A stretch of 64,000 nucleotides of DNA from an uncultured Clostridia bacterium (GTDB lineage Bacteria > Bacillota > Clostridia > TANB77 > CAG-508): assembly GCA_934122235.1 (NCBI GenBank), contig CAKOWE010000001.1, positions 1 to 64,000 on the forward strand, in the 5' to 3' direction. A program made the position numbers and the translations under genes. The notes under the pieces are model-generated. The model worked only from the letters and a program-made list of their open reading frames with translations. It was not told the DNA's origin and did no database searches. Below, piece after piece: positions 37,632 to 48,372 of the stretch. Numbering within the stretch: position 1 is the stretch's first letter; every line of letters starts with the position of its first letter.

Positions 37632-39866
37632 CTAAATTCTATCTTGAATTGTTCTATGAATTACGTCTAATTGTTGTTCTCTAGTTAATTTAATGAAGTT
37701 AACTGCATATCCAGAAACACGAATTGTAAGTTGTGGATATTTTTCAGGGTGTTCCATAGCATCTTCTAACAATGCTCTATCGAATACGTTAACATTTATA
37801 TGGTGACCAGTTTTTGCAAAGTAGCCATCTAACATATTTACTAAGTTTGTTATTCTATCGTCTTCTTCTTTTCCTAATGCTTTTGGTGTAATAGCAAATG
37901 TATATGAAATACCATCTTCTGAATAATCATATGGAAGTTTTGCTATTGTATTTAATACGGCAAGTGAACCGTTTGTGTCTCTTCCGTGTAATGGGTTTGC
38001 ACCAGGACCAAATGGCTCTCCAGCTCTTCTTCCGTCAGGAGTATTTCCTGTGTTTTTACCATAAACAACATTTGATGTAATTGTTAATATAGATAATGTG
38101 TGTTTTGAACCTCTGTATGTTTGATATTTTTGTAATTTTCTTAAGAATGTTTTTACTATATCAACAGCTATTTGGTCAACTCTATCATCATCATTACCAT
38201 ATTTAGGAAAATCTCCTTCTACTTGATAGTCAACTGCTAAACCAGATTCGTCTCTTATAACTTTAACTTTAGCATATTTTATTGCTGATAAAGAATCTGC
38301 AACAACAGATAAACCAGCTATACCACAAGCCATTGTTCTTAAAATATCTTTGTCATGTAAAGCCATTTCTAATGCTTCATAAGAATATTTGTCATGCATA
38401 TAATGAATAGCATTTAATGCTTTGATATATATTTTTGCAACATAATCCATCATTACATTATATTTAGCCATAACTTCATCATAGTCTAAGTATTCTGAAG
38501 TAATAGGCTCAAATCTTGTTGTAATTTGTTTTCCTGAATTTTCATCTCTACCACCATTAATAGCGTATAGTAATGCTTTGGCAAGGTTTGCTCTTGCTCC
38601 GAAGAATTGCATTTGTTTACCAATTTTCATTGCAGAAACGCAACAAGCTATACCGTAATCATCACCAAGCATTGGTCTCATTAAATCATCATTTTCGTAT
38701 TGGATTGAAGATGTTTGTATAGATATTTTTGTTGTAAATCTCTTAAATCCTTCAGGTAAATTATTTGACCATAATACTGTTAAGTTTGGTTCAGGAGCAG
38801 GTCCTAATGTTGTTAATGTGTGTAATACTCTGAAAGAGTTCTTTGTAACTAAAGTTCTTCCATCTACACCCATACCACCAATAGATTCTGTTACCCAAAC
38901 TGGGTCTCCACTGAATAATTCATTGTATTCAGGTGCTCTTAAGAATCTAACTAATCTTAATTTCATAACAAAATGATCCATTAATTCTTGAGCTTCGTCT
39001 TCAGTTAATGTTCCATTTGCAAAATCTCTTTCTATATATATATCTATGAAAGTAGATGTTCTACCAATACTCATAGCAGCACCATTTTGATCTTTAACAG
39101 CTCCTAAATATCCAAAGTATAACCATTGAATAGCTTCTTTAGCATTTGCAGCTGGAACAGATATATCGAAACCATATTTTGCTGCCATAGCTTTTAAGTC
39201 ATTTAATGCTTTTATTTGATCAGATATTTCTTCTCTTTCTCTAATTACATCTGATGTAAATTCATCTACGTCTAATACTTCTAATTCTATTTTCTTTTCA
39301 GCTATTAAAGCATCTACACCATAAAGTGCAACTCTTCTATAATCACCTATAATTCTTCCACGTCCATATCCATCTGGAAGACCAGTAATTAAGTGAGAAC
39401 TTCTTGCAGCTCTAATATCTGGTGTATAAACTTGGAAAACACCATCATTATGTGTTTTTCTTAAAGTATGATAAATATATTCTGTTTCAGGGTCAACTTT
39501 TAGTCCATATGCTTCAGCTGATTTTTCTACTATACGGATACCACCAGCAGGCATAATTGCTCTTTTTAAAGGAGCGTCTGTTTGAAGACCAACAATTTGT
39601 TCTAATTCTTTTTTTATATATCCAGCGTCATAAGCATTAACTGCAGAAGGTGTTTTTGTATCTGCATCTAAAACTCCGCCATTTTCTCTTTCTTTTTTAT
39701 ATAATTCTAAAACCTCATTCCAAAGTTCTTTTGTTCTTTCTGTAGCGCCAACTAAGAAACTATCATCGCCAGTATATGGTGTGTAGTTGTGTTGAATGAA
39801 ATCTCTAACATTTATTTCATCTTGCCATTCGCCACTTTTAAAATTGTTCCATTGATCAAATTTCAT
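37632..39866 (-). CDS. pflB: Pyruvate formate-lyase (formate C-acetyltransferase)
   Basis: A 744-residue glycyl-radical enzyme converting pyruvate and CoA to acetyl-CoA and formate, a main fermentative route. Catalytic cysteines appear in [14 protein letters not shown] near residue 408; the radical glycine is in RVSGYAVNF close to the C-terminus. It begins [30 protein letters not shown], typical of PflB. Strong ribosome site AGGAGGTTTT before ATG 39866. Despite many glycines and 744 codons it has no in-frame CGG, while its much less abundant activase does. Confidence 0.97.
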   Translation of the reverse strand: MKFDQWNNFKSGEWQDEINVRDFIQHNYTPYTGDDSFLVGATERTKELWNEVLELYKKERENGGVLDADTKTPSAVNAYDAGYIKKELEQIVGLQTDAPLKRAIMPAGGIRIVEKSAEAYGLKVDPETEYIYHTLRKTHNDGVFQVYTPDIRAARSSHLITGLPDGYGRGRIIGDYRRVALYGVDALIAEKKIELEVLDVDEFTSDVIREREEISDQIKALNDLKAMAAKYGFDISVPAANAKEAIQWLYFGYLGAVKDQNGAAMSIGRTSTFIDIYIERDFANGTLTEDEAQELMDHFVMKLRLVRFLRAPEYNELFSGDPVWVTESIGGMGVDGRTLVTKNSFRVLHTLTTLGPAPEPNLTVLWSNNLPEGFKRFTTKISIQTSSIQYENDDLMRPMLGDDYGIACCVSAMKIGKQMQFFGARANLAKALLYAINGGRDENSGKQITTRFEPITSEYLDYDEVMAKYNVMMDYVAKIYIKALNAIHYMHDKYSYEALEMALHDKDILRTMACGIAGLSVVADSLSAIKYAKVKVIRDESGLAVDYQVEGDFPKYGNDDDRVDQIAVDIVKTFLRKLQKYQTYRGSKHTLSILTITSNVVYGKNTGNTPDGRRAGEPFGPGANPLHGRDTNGSLAVLNTIAKLPYDYSEDGISYTFAITPKALGKEEDDRITNLVNMLDGYFAKTGHHINVNVFDRALLEDAMEHPEKYPQLTIRVSGYAVNFIKLTREQQLDVIHRTIQDRI

Positions 39867-40110
39867 AAAAAAACCTCCTATATAAATATTGTATACAAAG
39901 TATATTTTAATATACTCACAACTATTTTATAATATCATAAAATAATTGTAATATCAACATTTTAAATACAAAATTTGCAAAAAAATGTAGAAAAATAAAT
40001 ATAATAATGATAGAATACAAGGTATAAAAAAACACAATTATATAGAGCAATGTGATATAATTTAAAAAATATATGTTGCATAATAAATTAAAAATACAAA
40101 GGAGAAATTT

Positions 40111-41292
40111 ATGGATAAAATACTAGAAGAAATACAGCAAAGAATGCTATATAAAGAAACAATGTTATCTCCAGTTGCATGCAAATCTAAAAGTGCAATT
40201 AGATTGGTAGATGAACCAGAAGATATAAGACCAGCTTTTTTTAAAGATATAGATAGAATAATACATTCACTTAGTTATACAAGATATATAGATAAAACAC
40301 AAGTGTTTTCATTTGTACAAAATGACCATATAACCCATAGAGTGCTACATGTACAATTGGTTTCAAAAATTGCAAGAACCATAGGAAGAAGTTTAAATTT
40401 AAATGAAGATCTAATAGAAGCTATTGCGCTTGGTCATGATGTTGGGCATTCACCTTTTGGACATTCTGGAGAAAAGTTTTTAAATGATATTTGCATAAAG
40501 CAAGGAATAGGATATTTTTGTCATAATGCTCAAAGTGTAAGAGTATTAAAAGATTTGGAGAATATTAATATAACAGTTCAAACTTTGGATGGTATACTTG
40601 CTCATAATGGAGAAATATTAAGGAATGAATATAAACCTAATTTTGAAAAAACAAAAGAACAATTTTTGGAGGACTTGCAAAGTGCTTTTAATACAAAATA
40701 TTATAGTGAAAAGATAAAATCAATGACTCTAGAAAGTTGTGTTGTTAGAATATCAGATATAATTGCATATGTTGGTAGAGATATAGAAGACGCAATTATA
40801 GTAGGAGCAATAAAGAGAAGTGACATACCATATCATATAACAAGAGTTCTTGGAAATAATAATTCAAAAATAGTAGATACATTGGTAAAAGACATAATAA
40901 TAAATAGCCAAGGAAAACAATATATAGAATTGTCAAAAGAAGTGTTTGAAGCATTGATGGAACTAAAACGTTGGAATAATAAGAATATATATGAGTCAAA
41001 AGAAGCAACTAAGAATTCTAATATATTAGAGAATTTGTTTAATAATATATTTGATGCATATTTAGAGCGAATAAATAATATTAATTATTTAACTACAATT
41101 CCGATAACTGAAAATACAAATACGTCAGATAAAATTTTTTATGAGTTTATAAATAGTAAAACACCAGAATATAGGAAAAACACAGATGAAAGAAGAATAA
41201 TAATAGATTATATAGCTGGGCAAACGGATAAATTTTTTATATCAGAATGTGAAAAACATGTATTTGGATTTAGAGCTAATATGTTATATTAA
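40111..41292 (+). CDS. dgt: HD-domain dGTP triphosphohydrolase-like protein
   Basis: A 393-residue metal-dependent phosphohydrolase of the dGTPase family, which hydrolyses dNTPs to nucleosides and triphosphate. H-R-x-L-H in THRVLHVQLVSKIART near residue 72 and LGHDVGHSPFGHSGEKFL near residue 109 form the HD metal site; VVRISDIIAYVGRDIED near residue 210 is the third element. ATG 40111 after AAAGGAGA. Monocistronic; the preceding 240 bases are AT-rich with no other feature I can name. Confidence 0.88.
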   Translation: MDKILEEIQQRMLYKETMLSPVACKSKSAIRLVDEPEDIRPAFFKDIDRIIHSLSYTRYIDKTQVFSFVQNDHITHRVLHVQLVSKIARTIGRSLNLNEDLIEAIALGHDVGHSPFGHSGEKFLNDICIKQGIGYFCHNAQSVRVLKDLENINITVQTLDGILAHNGEILRNEYKPNFEKTKEQFLEDLQSAFNTKYYSEKIKSMTLESCVVRISDIIAYVGRDIEDAIIVGAIKRSDIPYHITRVLGNNNSKIVDTLVKDIIINSQGKQYIELSKEVFEALMELKRWNNKNIYESKEATKNSNILENLFNNIFDAYLERINNINYLTTIPITENTNTSDKIFYEFINSKTPEYRKNTDERRIIIDYIAGQTDKFFISECEKHVFGFRANMLY

Positions 41293-41299
41293 GTAAAAG

Positions 41300-41342
41300 C
41301 TGTAATGAGAGTATTTTAATTACCTCATTACAGCTTTTAATG
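41300..41342. terminator. Terminator between dgt and mscL
   Basis: AAAAGCTGTAATGAG pairs with CTCATTACAGCTTTT; T tracts flank both sides, serving convergent genes. Confidence 0.9.
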
Positions 41343-41401
41343 TTAATAATATATAATTGTTTGCATCACATAGGCTGTGGCACTTATCTAATTAAATTAA
41401 T

Positions 41402-41936
41402 TTATTGAATATCTTGAACTTCTTCTTCGATTGGCTCAGATTTTTGTTCGTGTTCATTAATAGTTAATTCAGAAGTACAATGAGGGCATCTTGTTGCTTT
41501 ATAATTTATCTCGCTCAAGCAGAAAGGACATGTTTTTGTTGTTGGTTCTACAGGAGGCTTTTCTGTAATAATTTCCTTTTTTCCTTGTCTTTTAAGTTTT
41601 TTATTTAGCTTTTTTAATTCTTTTTCTTTAACTTTATTAAATGTATCATTTAATCTATTTATATAACGTATCATAATAAAAATAGAAAAGGCAATAATTA
41701 AAAAGTCTAAAACAGAGCCGATAAAATTACCATAGTTAATTGATACTTGACCAACAGTTAAAGATAGAGAAGAGTAATCAACTTTGCCAGTAAGCATAGA
41801 AATTCCAGGCATTATAATGTCTTTTACAAGAGAGGTAACTATATTTTGAAATGCACCACCTATAATAATTCCGGACAGCTAAATCCATTACATTTCCTTT
41901 TGTTGCAAATTCTTTAAATTCTTTTAATATTTTCAT
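41402..41936 (-). CDS. mscL: Large-conductance mechanosensitive channel with added zinc ribbon, split by a CGG frame change
   Basis: A 177-residue MscL, the pore that opens under membrane tension in hypo-osmotic shock. First helix: [13 protein letters not shown], then CGG at 41873, and after skipping the [23 protein letters not shown], the normal family sequence. Second helix near residues 90-110 ([17 protein letters not shown]). Without the shift, translation ends in a TGA about 28 codons on. Start ATG 41936 behind AGGAGGAG. Unusually the cytoplasmic tail continues past the usual end into a CPFC-x12-CPHC zinc ribbon and an acidic tail. It follows pyrD but may be transcribed separately. Confidence 0.9.
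41871..41873 (-). promoter_or_regulatory. CGG +1 recoding site in mscL (GTC CGG A)
   Basis: Zero-frame codon 22 is CGG after GTC. Skipping C gives GGA, the Gly in the [12 protein letters not shown] pore-helix motif. Confidence 0.85.
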
Positions 41937-41970
41937 AAAACTCCTCCTAATTGTATCAATAAGTAATAAA

Positions 41971-42881
41971 CTAGTTCATTTGAACAGTACCTACTATAGA
42001 ATTAATATCATCAATTTTATATTTTTCCATATAATTTTCTATTCCTTCTATAGCTTTTATGCTAATATCAGGACTAACAAAATTTCCACAGCCTATTGAA
42101 ACAGCATTTGCACCTGCTAACATAAACTCAATAGCATCATTACCAGTAACAATGCCTCCCATACCTAAAACTGGAATACTAACAGTTTGTGCAACTTGAT
42201 ATACCATTCTTACTGCAACTGGTTTTACAGCAGGACCAGATAAACCTCCAGTATTATTTGCTAAATAAGGTTTCCTTGTGTCTATGTTAATACTCATTCC
42301 AAGTAAAGTATTTATAAGAGATACTGCATCTGCGCCAGCGTCTTGGACAGCTTTTGCAGTTAATGTTATATCGGTAACATTTGGTGTAAGTTTGACGATT
42401 AAAGGTTTATCTAAAACTTTTCTAACGGCTGAAGTGACTTCTTTTACACCTTCATAAGTAGTACCAAATGCAAGACAACCGTGCTTTAACATTTGGGCAA
42501 GATAGGTTAAGTTCAACTCCATCAATATCTAACGTGTTTAAAATTTTGCAAAGTTCAACGTACTCGTCAATAGAACTACCACAAGCATTAACTATAATAG
42601 CTGTGTCAAATTTTTTTAACCAAGGTAAATCGTTTTCTGCAAAATATTCAACACCTGGATTTTGTAATCCAATACTATTTAGCATACCACTAGGAGTTTC
42701 ACAAATTCTAGGAGGTTTATTGCCAGATCTAGGTTTTAAAGAAGTACCTTTTGTAATAATTCCTCCTAATTTATTTAAATCTATAAATTGATCAAATTCT
42801 CTGCCATATCCAAATGTGCCGTGAGGCAACAGTTACAGGATTTTTCATTTTTATTCCTGCAAAATTAATATTTGTATTCAT
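41971..42881 (-). CDS. pyrD: Dihydroorotate dehydrogenase (type 1B catalytic subunit), split by two CGG frame changes
   Basis: A 302-residue FMN enzyme making orotate in UMP synthesis, partnered by the PyrK subunit encoded upstream. Three frames must be joined. ATG 42881 (GGAGGAAA site) gives MKNPVTVAS, then CGG at 42821; skipping C yields ASGTFGYGREF. The second frame runs to LNLSCPNVKA, then CGG at 42481; skipping C yields KAGCLAFGTTYEG and the C-terminus with GMGGI and IGCGNF. Both glycines are the expected family residues, and the joined protein has normal length. Without the shifts, stops follow within ten codons each time. Catalytic Cys is in NACGSS-type sequence near residue 130, before the second junction. 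Confidence 0.9.
42479..42481 (-). promoter_or_regulatory. Second CGG +1 recoding site in pyrD (GCA CGG T)
   Basis: CGG follows GCA, in the frame set by the first shift. Skipping C gives GGT and the expected VK-x-G segment of type 1 DHODs. Confidence 0.85.
42819..42821 (-). promoter_or_regulatory. First CGG +1 recoding site in pyrD (TCA CGG C)
   Basis: CGG is codon 21 after TCA. Skipping C gives GGC and ASGTFGYG, the family N-terminal motif. Confidence 0.87.
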
Positions 42882-42947
42882 ATTTTTTCCTCCTATTATT
42901 GTATTTCTATAGTGATAGGTTTAATAAAAACGCTACCACATAAAATA

Positions 42948-43736
42948 TTAAATTTCAACATATGTTGCATCAAAAACAGGACCCATCTTGCAAACATGCA
43001 CATATTGAGGGGCTTCTTTAGTACTTGCGGCAGTTTTTACTGCACAACCAAGACATGCACCAATTCCACATCCCATTTTTTCCTCTAATGAAATCTGGCA
43101 TGGAATGTTTTTTTTGATTGATAATTTTTGAACTGCTTTTAGCATTGGTAATGGTCCACAAGCATAAATGCAATCTATATTAGATTTAGCTAAGTCATCA
43201 GCTAGATAATTTATTGCAAATCCATTTTCACCATAACTTCCATCATCAGTAGTAATAACAAGTTTTTTTGAAACATTTTTAAATTCATTTTCACACACAA
43301 CAAAGTCTTTACTTCTAAATCCTAAGTAAGTATTAACATCTGCAATAAAAGAGGCTGTTTTTGCTAATTCAAAAAGAGGGAATACACCTATTCCGCCACC
43401 AATTATTGCTATATTTTTATAATTGTTTAACTCAAAAGTTCCGGTTCCTAAAGGACCTAATACATCTATTTCATCTCCTATATTTTTATTAGACAAAATA
43501 TTAGTTCCTCTTCCTTTAACTTGGAAAATAAAAGTTATTGTAGAATTATTTTTATCAATATCGTATATACTAATTGGTCTTCTTAGAAATGGATCTATAT
43601 TATTACTAACTTTTATTTCTAAAAATTGACCAGGCTTAGCAATGTCTGCAATTTCTTTTGCAGATATAACAAATTTGTATATATCAGATTTTAATTGTTC
43701 TTTTTTTATTAATTTTGCATTAATGTTAACAGGCAT
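42948..43736 (-). CDS. pyrK: Dihydroorotate dehydrogenase electron transfer subunit
   Basis: A 262-residue FAD and 2Fe-2S protein that passes electrons from PyrD to NAD+. It has a ferredoxin-reductase beta barrel (RRPISIYD near residue 50 binds FAD), a NAD-binding part (IGGGIGVFPLFELAK near residue 110) and the C-terminal cluster motif MGCGIGACLGCAVK followed by HVCKMGP. Start ATG 43736 behind AGGAGGTTTT; the in-frame extension to 43754 lacks a site. It lies between pyrF and pyrD. No in-frame CGG. Confidence 0.94.
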   Translation of the reverse strand: MPVNINAKLIKKEQLKSDIYKFVISAKEIADIAKPGQFLEIKVSNNIDPFLRRPISIYDIDKNNSTITFIFQVKGRGTNILSNKNIGDEIDVLGPLGTGTFELNNYKNIAIIGGGIGVFPLFELAKTASFIADVNTYLGFRSKDFVVCENEFKNVSKKLVITTDDGSYGENGFAINYLADDLAKSNIDCIYACGPLPMLKAVQKLSIKKNIPCQISLEEKMGCGIGACLGCAVKTAASTKEAPQYVHVCKMGPVFDATYVEI

Positions 43737-43794
43737 ATAATAAAACCTCCTCAAAAATTTAGGATCGACAAAGGAGGCCGATCCTTGTAATATG

Positions 43795-44745
43795 TTAATT
43801 ATTCAATAGTTTTGTATGTTCTAAAATTGCGGCATTTAATTCGTCTCTCATACGAATTGCTTCAGCACGAGTTGCTTTAGCAAAATCAGTTTCTTCAAAA
43901 GAATCTTTCCAATTTTCAGATTTGTATGCACACATAAGGCTTCTTGAGGCATTAACAATTCCACCTAAACCATTTTTATCGAATCCTAAAGCAATGTCTT
44001 CTGCTTTTCCTCCTTGAGCTCCATATCCAGGAATTAAGAAATAAGCTTTTGGCATGATTTTTCTTAGTATTTCTATTTGAACAGGGTAAGTTGCACCGAC
44101 AACTGCAGAAGCAGAACTAAAATCATATTCTCCTATTAATTCTTCTCCCCAAGAGTTTACAAGTTCAGCAACTTTTTCGTATATTGCAGTTCCATCTTCA
44201 GTTTTTAAATCTTGCAATTCTCCAGAAGATTTATTTGAAGTTTTTACTAATACAAAAATTCCTTTATTATATTTCTTACAATCTTCAATAAAAGGTTTAA
44301 CACTATCAATACCTAAATATGGATTAAGTGTAACAAAATCTACATCATATATTGAATAAGCTTCATCACCTATAGGTGTTTTGCCTATAAATGCATTAGA
44401 ATATCCGGCAGCAGTAGTACCTATATCTCCTCTTTTTATATCTGCAATAACCATCATACCTTTAGATTTAGCGTAATTACATGTTTTTTGAAATGCTTCT
44501 AATCCTTTTATTCCAAACATTTCATAGAAAGCAATTTGTGGCTTAACAGCAGGAATAATATCATAAACTGCATCTATTAATTTTTTATTAAATTCTAATA
44601 TAGCATCACATGCTCCATCTAAATCTGCAGAATGTTTTTCTCTTATACAGTTAGGTAGCATATCATATCTTGGATCTAATCCCATAACTGTTGGATTATT
44701 TGTTTCTTTAATTTTTTCAATCAATAAATCAATAGCATTTTTCAT
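43795..44745 (-). CDS. pyrF: Orotidine 5'-phosphate decarboxylase (group 2)
   Basis: A 316-residue enzyme forming UMP from OMP. The size and motifs mark the longer group 2 form: MGLDPRYDMLP near residue 16, KPQIAFYE near residue 66 and the catalytic lysine in MVIADIKRGDIGTTAAGYS near residue 90, then FLIPGYGAQGG near residue 237. I start at ATG 44745, which has AAAGGATGA at better spacing than the in-frame ATG at 44757. Member of the pyrC-F-K-D run. Confidence 0.94.
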   Translation of the reverse strand: MKNAIDLLIEKIKETNNPTVMGLDPRYDMLPNCIREKHSADLDGACDAILEFNKKLIDAVYDIIPAVKPQIAFYEMFGIKGLEAFQKTCNYAKSKGMMVIADIKRGDIGTTAAGYSNAFIGKTPIGDEAYSIYDVDFVTLNPYLGIDSVKPFIEDCKKYNKGIFVLVKTSNKSSGELQDLKTEDGTAIYEKVAELVNSWGEELIGEYDFSSASAVVGATYPVQIEILRKIMPKAYFLIPGYGAQGGKAEDIALGFDKNGLGGIVNASRSLMCAYKSENWKDSFEETDFAKATRAEAIRMRDELNAAILEHTKLLNN

Positions 44746-44792
44746 ATTTTTAATCATCCTTTCAATACCAAGTATATAATTTTAATAAAAAT

Positions 44793-46065
44793 TTATTTTT
44801 TATAAACAACATTTCCGTTTACAATTGTATATACAACTTGTCCTTTTAATTTTTTACCAATAAATGGTGTGTTTTTAGATTTTGAAACAATACTTTCTTT
44901 TTCGTATGTATATTCAATGTTAGGATCAAATATAGTAATGTCTGCAATGGCATTTTCTTTTATAACACCTTTATCAATTCCTAAAAGCTTTGCTGGAGAA
45001 TAAGATGTAAGTCTAACCATATCTAAGTAATCTATGTATCCTGGCTCTATTAAATTTGTGATAGTTGCTGCAAGGACTGTTTCAAATCCTATAATACCAT
45101 TAGGAGCTTTTGACAATTCTCTTGCTTTTTCTTCTTCAGAATGAGGTGCATGATCTGTGATAATTGCATCTATTGTACCATCTTTTAAACCTCTAATAAT
45201 AGCTTTTCTGTCATCTTCAGTTCTAAGAGGTGGATTCATTTTAGCATTAGTACCAGAAACTAAAACTTCATCTTGAGTAAAGCTATAGTAATGAGGGCAA
45301 GTTTCGCAAGTTACATTAACTCCACGTGCCTTAGCATCTCTAATCATATTAACAGATGTTTTTGTACTTATGTGACATATATGAGAATGAACATGATTTG
45401 TTTCTGCAATTACAATTTCGCGCGCAGCCATAATTTCTTCAGCTTCTGGAAAAACTCCTTGAACTCCAAGTTTTTCTGCGATAGGTCCTGCGTTTATTGC
45501 ACCAGTAGCAACAGATTTTTCTTCACAATGTGATGCAACAAAAGTACCGAAGATTATAAGCTTTAATAATAGCTTCTCTCATAATTCTAGAATTAGCAAC
45601 TGGAATACCATCATCTGAGAATGCAATAGCTCCAGCTTTTTGTAATTCTGCAAAATCAACTAATTCTTCACCTTTTTCACCTTTTGTAACACTAGCGTAA
45701 GGAAGTACATTACATTTAGCAACTTCTTTAGCTTTTTCAATAATTTTTTGCAAAACAATAGTGCTATCTAGGGTTGGATTAGTATTTGGCATAGGACAAA
45801 TAGTAGTAAAACCACCCTTAACAGCACTGTTAGCACCAGTTTCTATAGTTTCTTTGTATTCGTATCCAGGTTCTCTTAAATGACAATGAATATCAATCAT
45901 ACCTGGAATAATTGATAAACCTTCACAATTAATAATATTATCAGCTGAATCAGTTATATTTTCTTCGATTCTTTTGATTTTATTATCTTCTATCAAGATG
46001 TCTGTTTTCTTTTGAGTATTTGTTGCGTAATCAATTAAAAAGCCATTTTTAAGTAATAATTTCAC
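44793..46065 (-). CDS. pyrC: Dihydroorotase, split by a CGG frame change
   Basis: A 423-residue type I dihydroorotase (cyclic amidohydrolase) closing carbamoyl-aspartate to dihydroorotate. DIHCHLREPGYEYKE near residue 58 gives the HxH metal ligands and PMPNTNP follows. At codon 173, KAYNL is followed by CGG (45549); skipping the C gives NLGTFVASHCED with the next metal His, then HVHSHICHIST and the catalytic Asp in ITDHAPHSEEEK. Unshifted reading stops at a TGA after eight more codons. GTG 46065 lies behind GGAGGAG. First gene of the pyr run; the pyrE-like gene is divergent. Joined length is normal. Confidence 0.9.
45547..45549 (-). promoter_or_regulatory. CGG +1 recoding site in pyrC (CTT CGG T)
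   Basis: Zero-frame codon 173 is CGG after CTT. Skipping the C gives GGT and restores the GTFVASHCED metal-ligand segment. Confidence 0.87.
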
Positions 46066-46239
46066 AAAAACTCCTCCTTCAAATGTATTTTGTAAATTTT
46101 ATCATTATTTGTAGAAAAAGTAAATAATATATTGCTATTTTTTTTTAGATATGATAAATTGGAAATAATGGTATAAGAGCAGAAAGATGTATAATATTAT
46201 AAGTATGCTACTTATATGAATTTATAGGAGGTATTAGTT

Positions 46240-47091
46240 ATGAGTGAAGTAACTTCATATTTGTTTGAAACAAATGCTTTGAAAATTTGTCCAGAAAATA
46301 AACCATTTTGGTATACGTCAGGAAAGATTGGACCTTATTTTATAAATACACATTTTATTTATGGAAGTGAAGAAGCTGCAAATGAGTTATTAAAATTTAT
46401 AGATGCAGAAAAAGAAAATAAAGAATCAATGCCTAAAAAAGTTTATGAAAAGACTATGAAACAATATAGAACAAATAAAATATATAAAACCGTAATAGAT
46501 GAGATGGTAGAAAAAATAAAACAAAATATAAATTTAGATGAGATAGATTTTGTTTCTGGTGGAGAAAGAAGAGATTGGTTCTTTTCTTATGCAGTATCAA
46601 ATTTGTTAAAGAAACCACATATAACAATATTTAAAGATTTATCAACAGTAATAACGGATGAAGAAGGAAACAATATCCAAGTAGATTGTGCAAATAAAAA
46701 AGTATTACATGTAGCAGATTTAATAACAGAAGCTTCAAGTTATATCAGAGCATGGATACCAGCTATAAAGAATATGGGTTCAAAAATCGTATGGAGCATA
46801 GCGGTTGTAGATAGAATGCAGGGAGGAAAATCTAAATTAGAATCAGAGGATATTAAATCTTACGAAATAATAAGAGTAGATAATGATTTATTTAATGAAG
46901 CATTAAAATTAGGTGTAATAAATAAAGAACAATTAGATATGTTAGTAAAATTTAAAAGTAATCCAGATGAAACAATGAGAGCATTTTTAATAGCACATCC
47001 AGAATTTTTAGAAAATGCATTAAAGGCAGATGAAAAAACTGCTGGAAGAGCAAAACTTTGCATAGATGGAAACTTATATAATTTGCAATAA
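46240..47091 (+). CDS. Orotate phosphoribosyltransferase-like protein
   Basis: A 283-residue phosphoribosyltransferase-fold protein. FWYTSGKIGPYFINTHFIYG near residue 21 matches the PyrE substrate loop, FVSGGERRDWFFS near residue 107 follows, and KVLHVADLITEASSYIRAW near residue 150 is the PRPP-binding motif. It is longer than usual PyrE (about 210), with a helical insertion near residues 50-95 and a C-terminal extension. The pyrimidine neighbours, read divergently, support an orotate role (OMP synthesis). ATG 46240 behind AGGAGGT. Confidence 0.8.
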   Translation: MSEVTSYLFETNALKICPENKPFWYTSGKIGPYFINTHFIYGSEEAANELLKFIDAEKENKESMPKKVYEKTMKQYRTNKIYKTVIDEMVEKIKQNINLDEIDFVSGGERRDWFFSYAVSNLLKKPHITIFKDLSTVITDEEGNNIQVDCANKKVLHVADLITEASSYIRAWIPAIKNMGSKIVWSIAVVDRMQGGKSKLESEDIKSYEIIRVDNDLFNEALKLGVINKEQLDMLVKFKSNPDETMRAFLIAHPEFLENALKADEKTAGRAKLCIDGNLYNLQ

Positions 47092-47205
47092 AAGTGAATC
47101 ATGATAATAACACTTTAAAAAAAGTTTACATAAATTATATATACTTTCAACCCAAATTATAATATACAAAGATATGAAATGATAATATATAGTAAGGAGA
47201 ATGAT

Positions 47206-48372
47206 ATGCGAGTAACATTTTATTCAAATTTTTTGACACACCATCAGGTACCATTTTGTATAGAAATGCAAAAAAGACTAGGGGAAAATTTTAAGTTTGT
47301 TTCAACTATGAAAATATTCCAATGGAGACTTGATATGGGATTTAAAGATTTGGATGCGGAATATGATTTTGTGGTTAGAGCTTATGAGAGTGAAACAGAA
47401 AGACAAAAAGCAAAACAACTTGCAATAGACAGTGACGTTGTTATTATTGGTTCTACAACGGATGAATTGATAGAAGAAAGATTAAAACAAGATAAATTAA
47501 CTTTTAGATATAGAGCAAGAGTATTTTTGTTTTTAGATGGATTTTTTAAAACGATATTTAACAAAGAAAAGGCAAAATTATTTTATGATAGACATATTAA
47601 ATATAGAAAAAATAAAAATTTATATATGTTATGTGCTAATGCCTATGGTGCTAATGATTTTAACTTCTTAGGACTATATAAAAACAAAATATATAAATGG
47701 GGATATTTTTTAGAAACTAATGAGTATGATATAGATAAGTTAATAGAACAAAAAGAAGAAAATAAAGTTATAGAGATAATTTGGGTAGCGAGATTTATAA
47801 ATTGGAAACATCCAGAAATAGTTCTAAAATTAGCTAAAAATTTAAAACAACAAGATTACAAGTTTAAAATAAAAATGCTAGGAACGGGAGTACTAGAAGA
47901 TAAAATAAAAAATGAAATAAAAAGGCAAAGTCTAAGTGACTGTGTTGAAGTTGTAGGACAAGTACCTAGCGATAAAGTAAAAAATTATATGGAAAAGGCA
48001 AATATATTTATAGGAACAAGTGATAGCAGAGAAGGCTGGGGGGCAGTAATAAACGAGGCGATGAATGCAGGATGTGCTATTGTTGCTAATCAGAAAATGG
48101 GTTCTGTGCCGTTTTTGATAAAACATAATGAAAATGGAATTATGTATAAAAATTATAAAGATTTTGAAGAAAAAGTAAAATTACTTATAGATAACAAGGA
48201 ACTAAGATATAAATTTTCAAAAAATGCTTATCAATCAATCACACAGGAATGGACAAGTGGAGAAGCAGCTAGCAATATAATAGAATTATTTAATGCTATT
48301 ATAGAAAAAAGGGAGAGTGAAGTGAAAGATGGACCAGCAAGTCTTGCAACCAACTACAGAAAAAAGATTTAG
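47206..48372 (+). CDS. Glycosyltransferase, GT-B fold (family 4-like)
   Basis: A 388-residue cytoplasmic sugar transferase with two Rossmann halves. The N-terminal half starts RVTFYSNFLTHHQVPFC; the C-terminal half has IIWVARFINWKHPEIVLKLAK near residue 190, VEVVGQVPSDKV near residue 247 and the donor-binding SDSREGWGAVINEAMNAG near residue 266 (E-x7-E type). It probably takes part in surface polysaccharide assembly. Start ATG 47206 behind AAGGAGA, preferred to the ATG at 47179. The next glycosyltransferase overlaps its end by 44 bases, so they are translated together. Confidence 0.82.
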   Translation: MRVTFYSNFLTHHQVPFCIEMQKRLGENFKFVSTMKIFQWRLDMGFKDLDAEYDFVVRAYESETERQKAKQLAIDSDVVIIGSTTDELIEERLKQDKLTFRYRARVFLFLDGFFKTIFNKEKAKLFYDRHIKYRKNKNLYMLCANAYGANDFNFLGLYKNKIYKWGYFLETNEYDIDKLIEQKEENKVIEIIWVARFINWKHPEIVLKLAKNLKQQDYKFKIKMLGTGVLEDKIKNEIKRQSLSDCVEVVGQVPSDKVKNYMEKANIFIGTSDSREGWGAVINEAMNAGCAIVANQKMGSVPFLIKHNENGIMYKNYKDFEEKVKLLIDNKELRYKFSKNAYQSITQEWTSGEAASNIIELFNAIIEKRESEVKDGPASLATNYRKKI

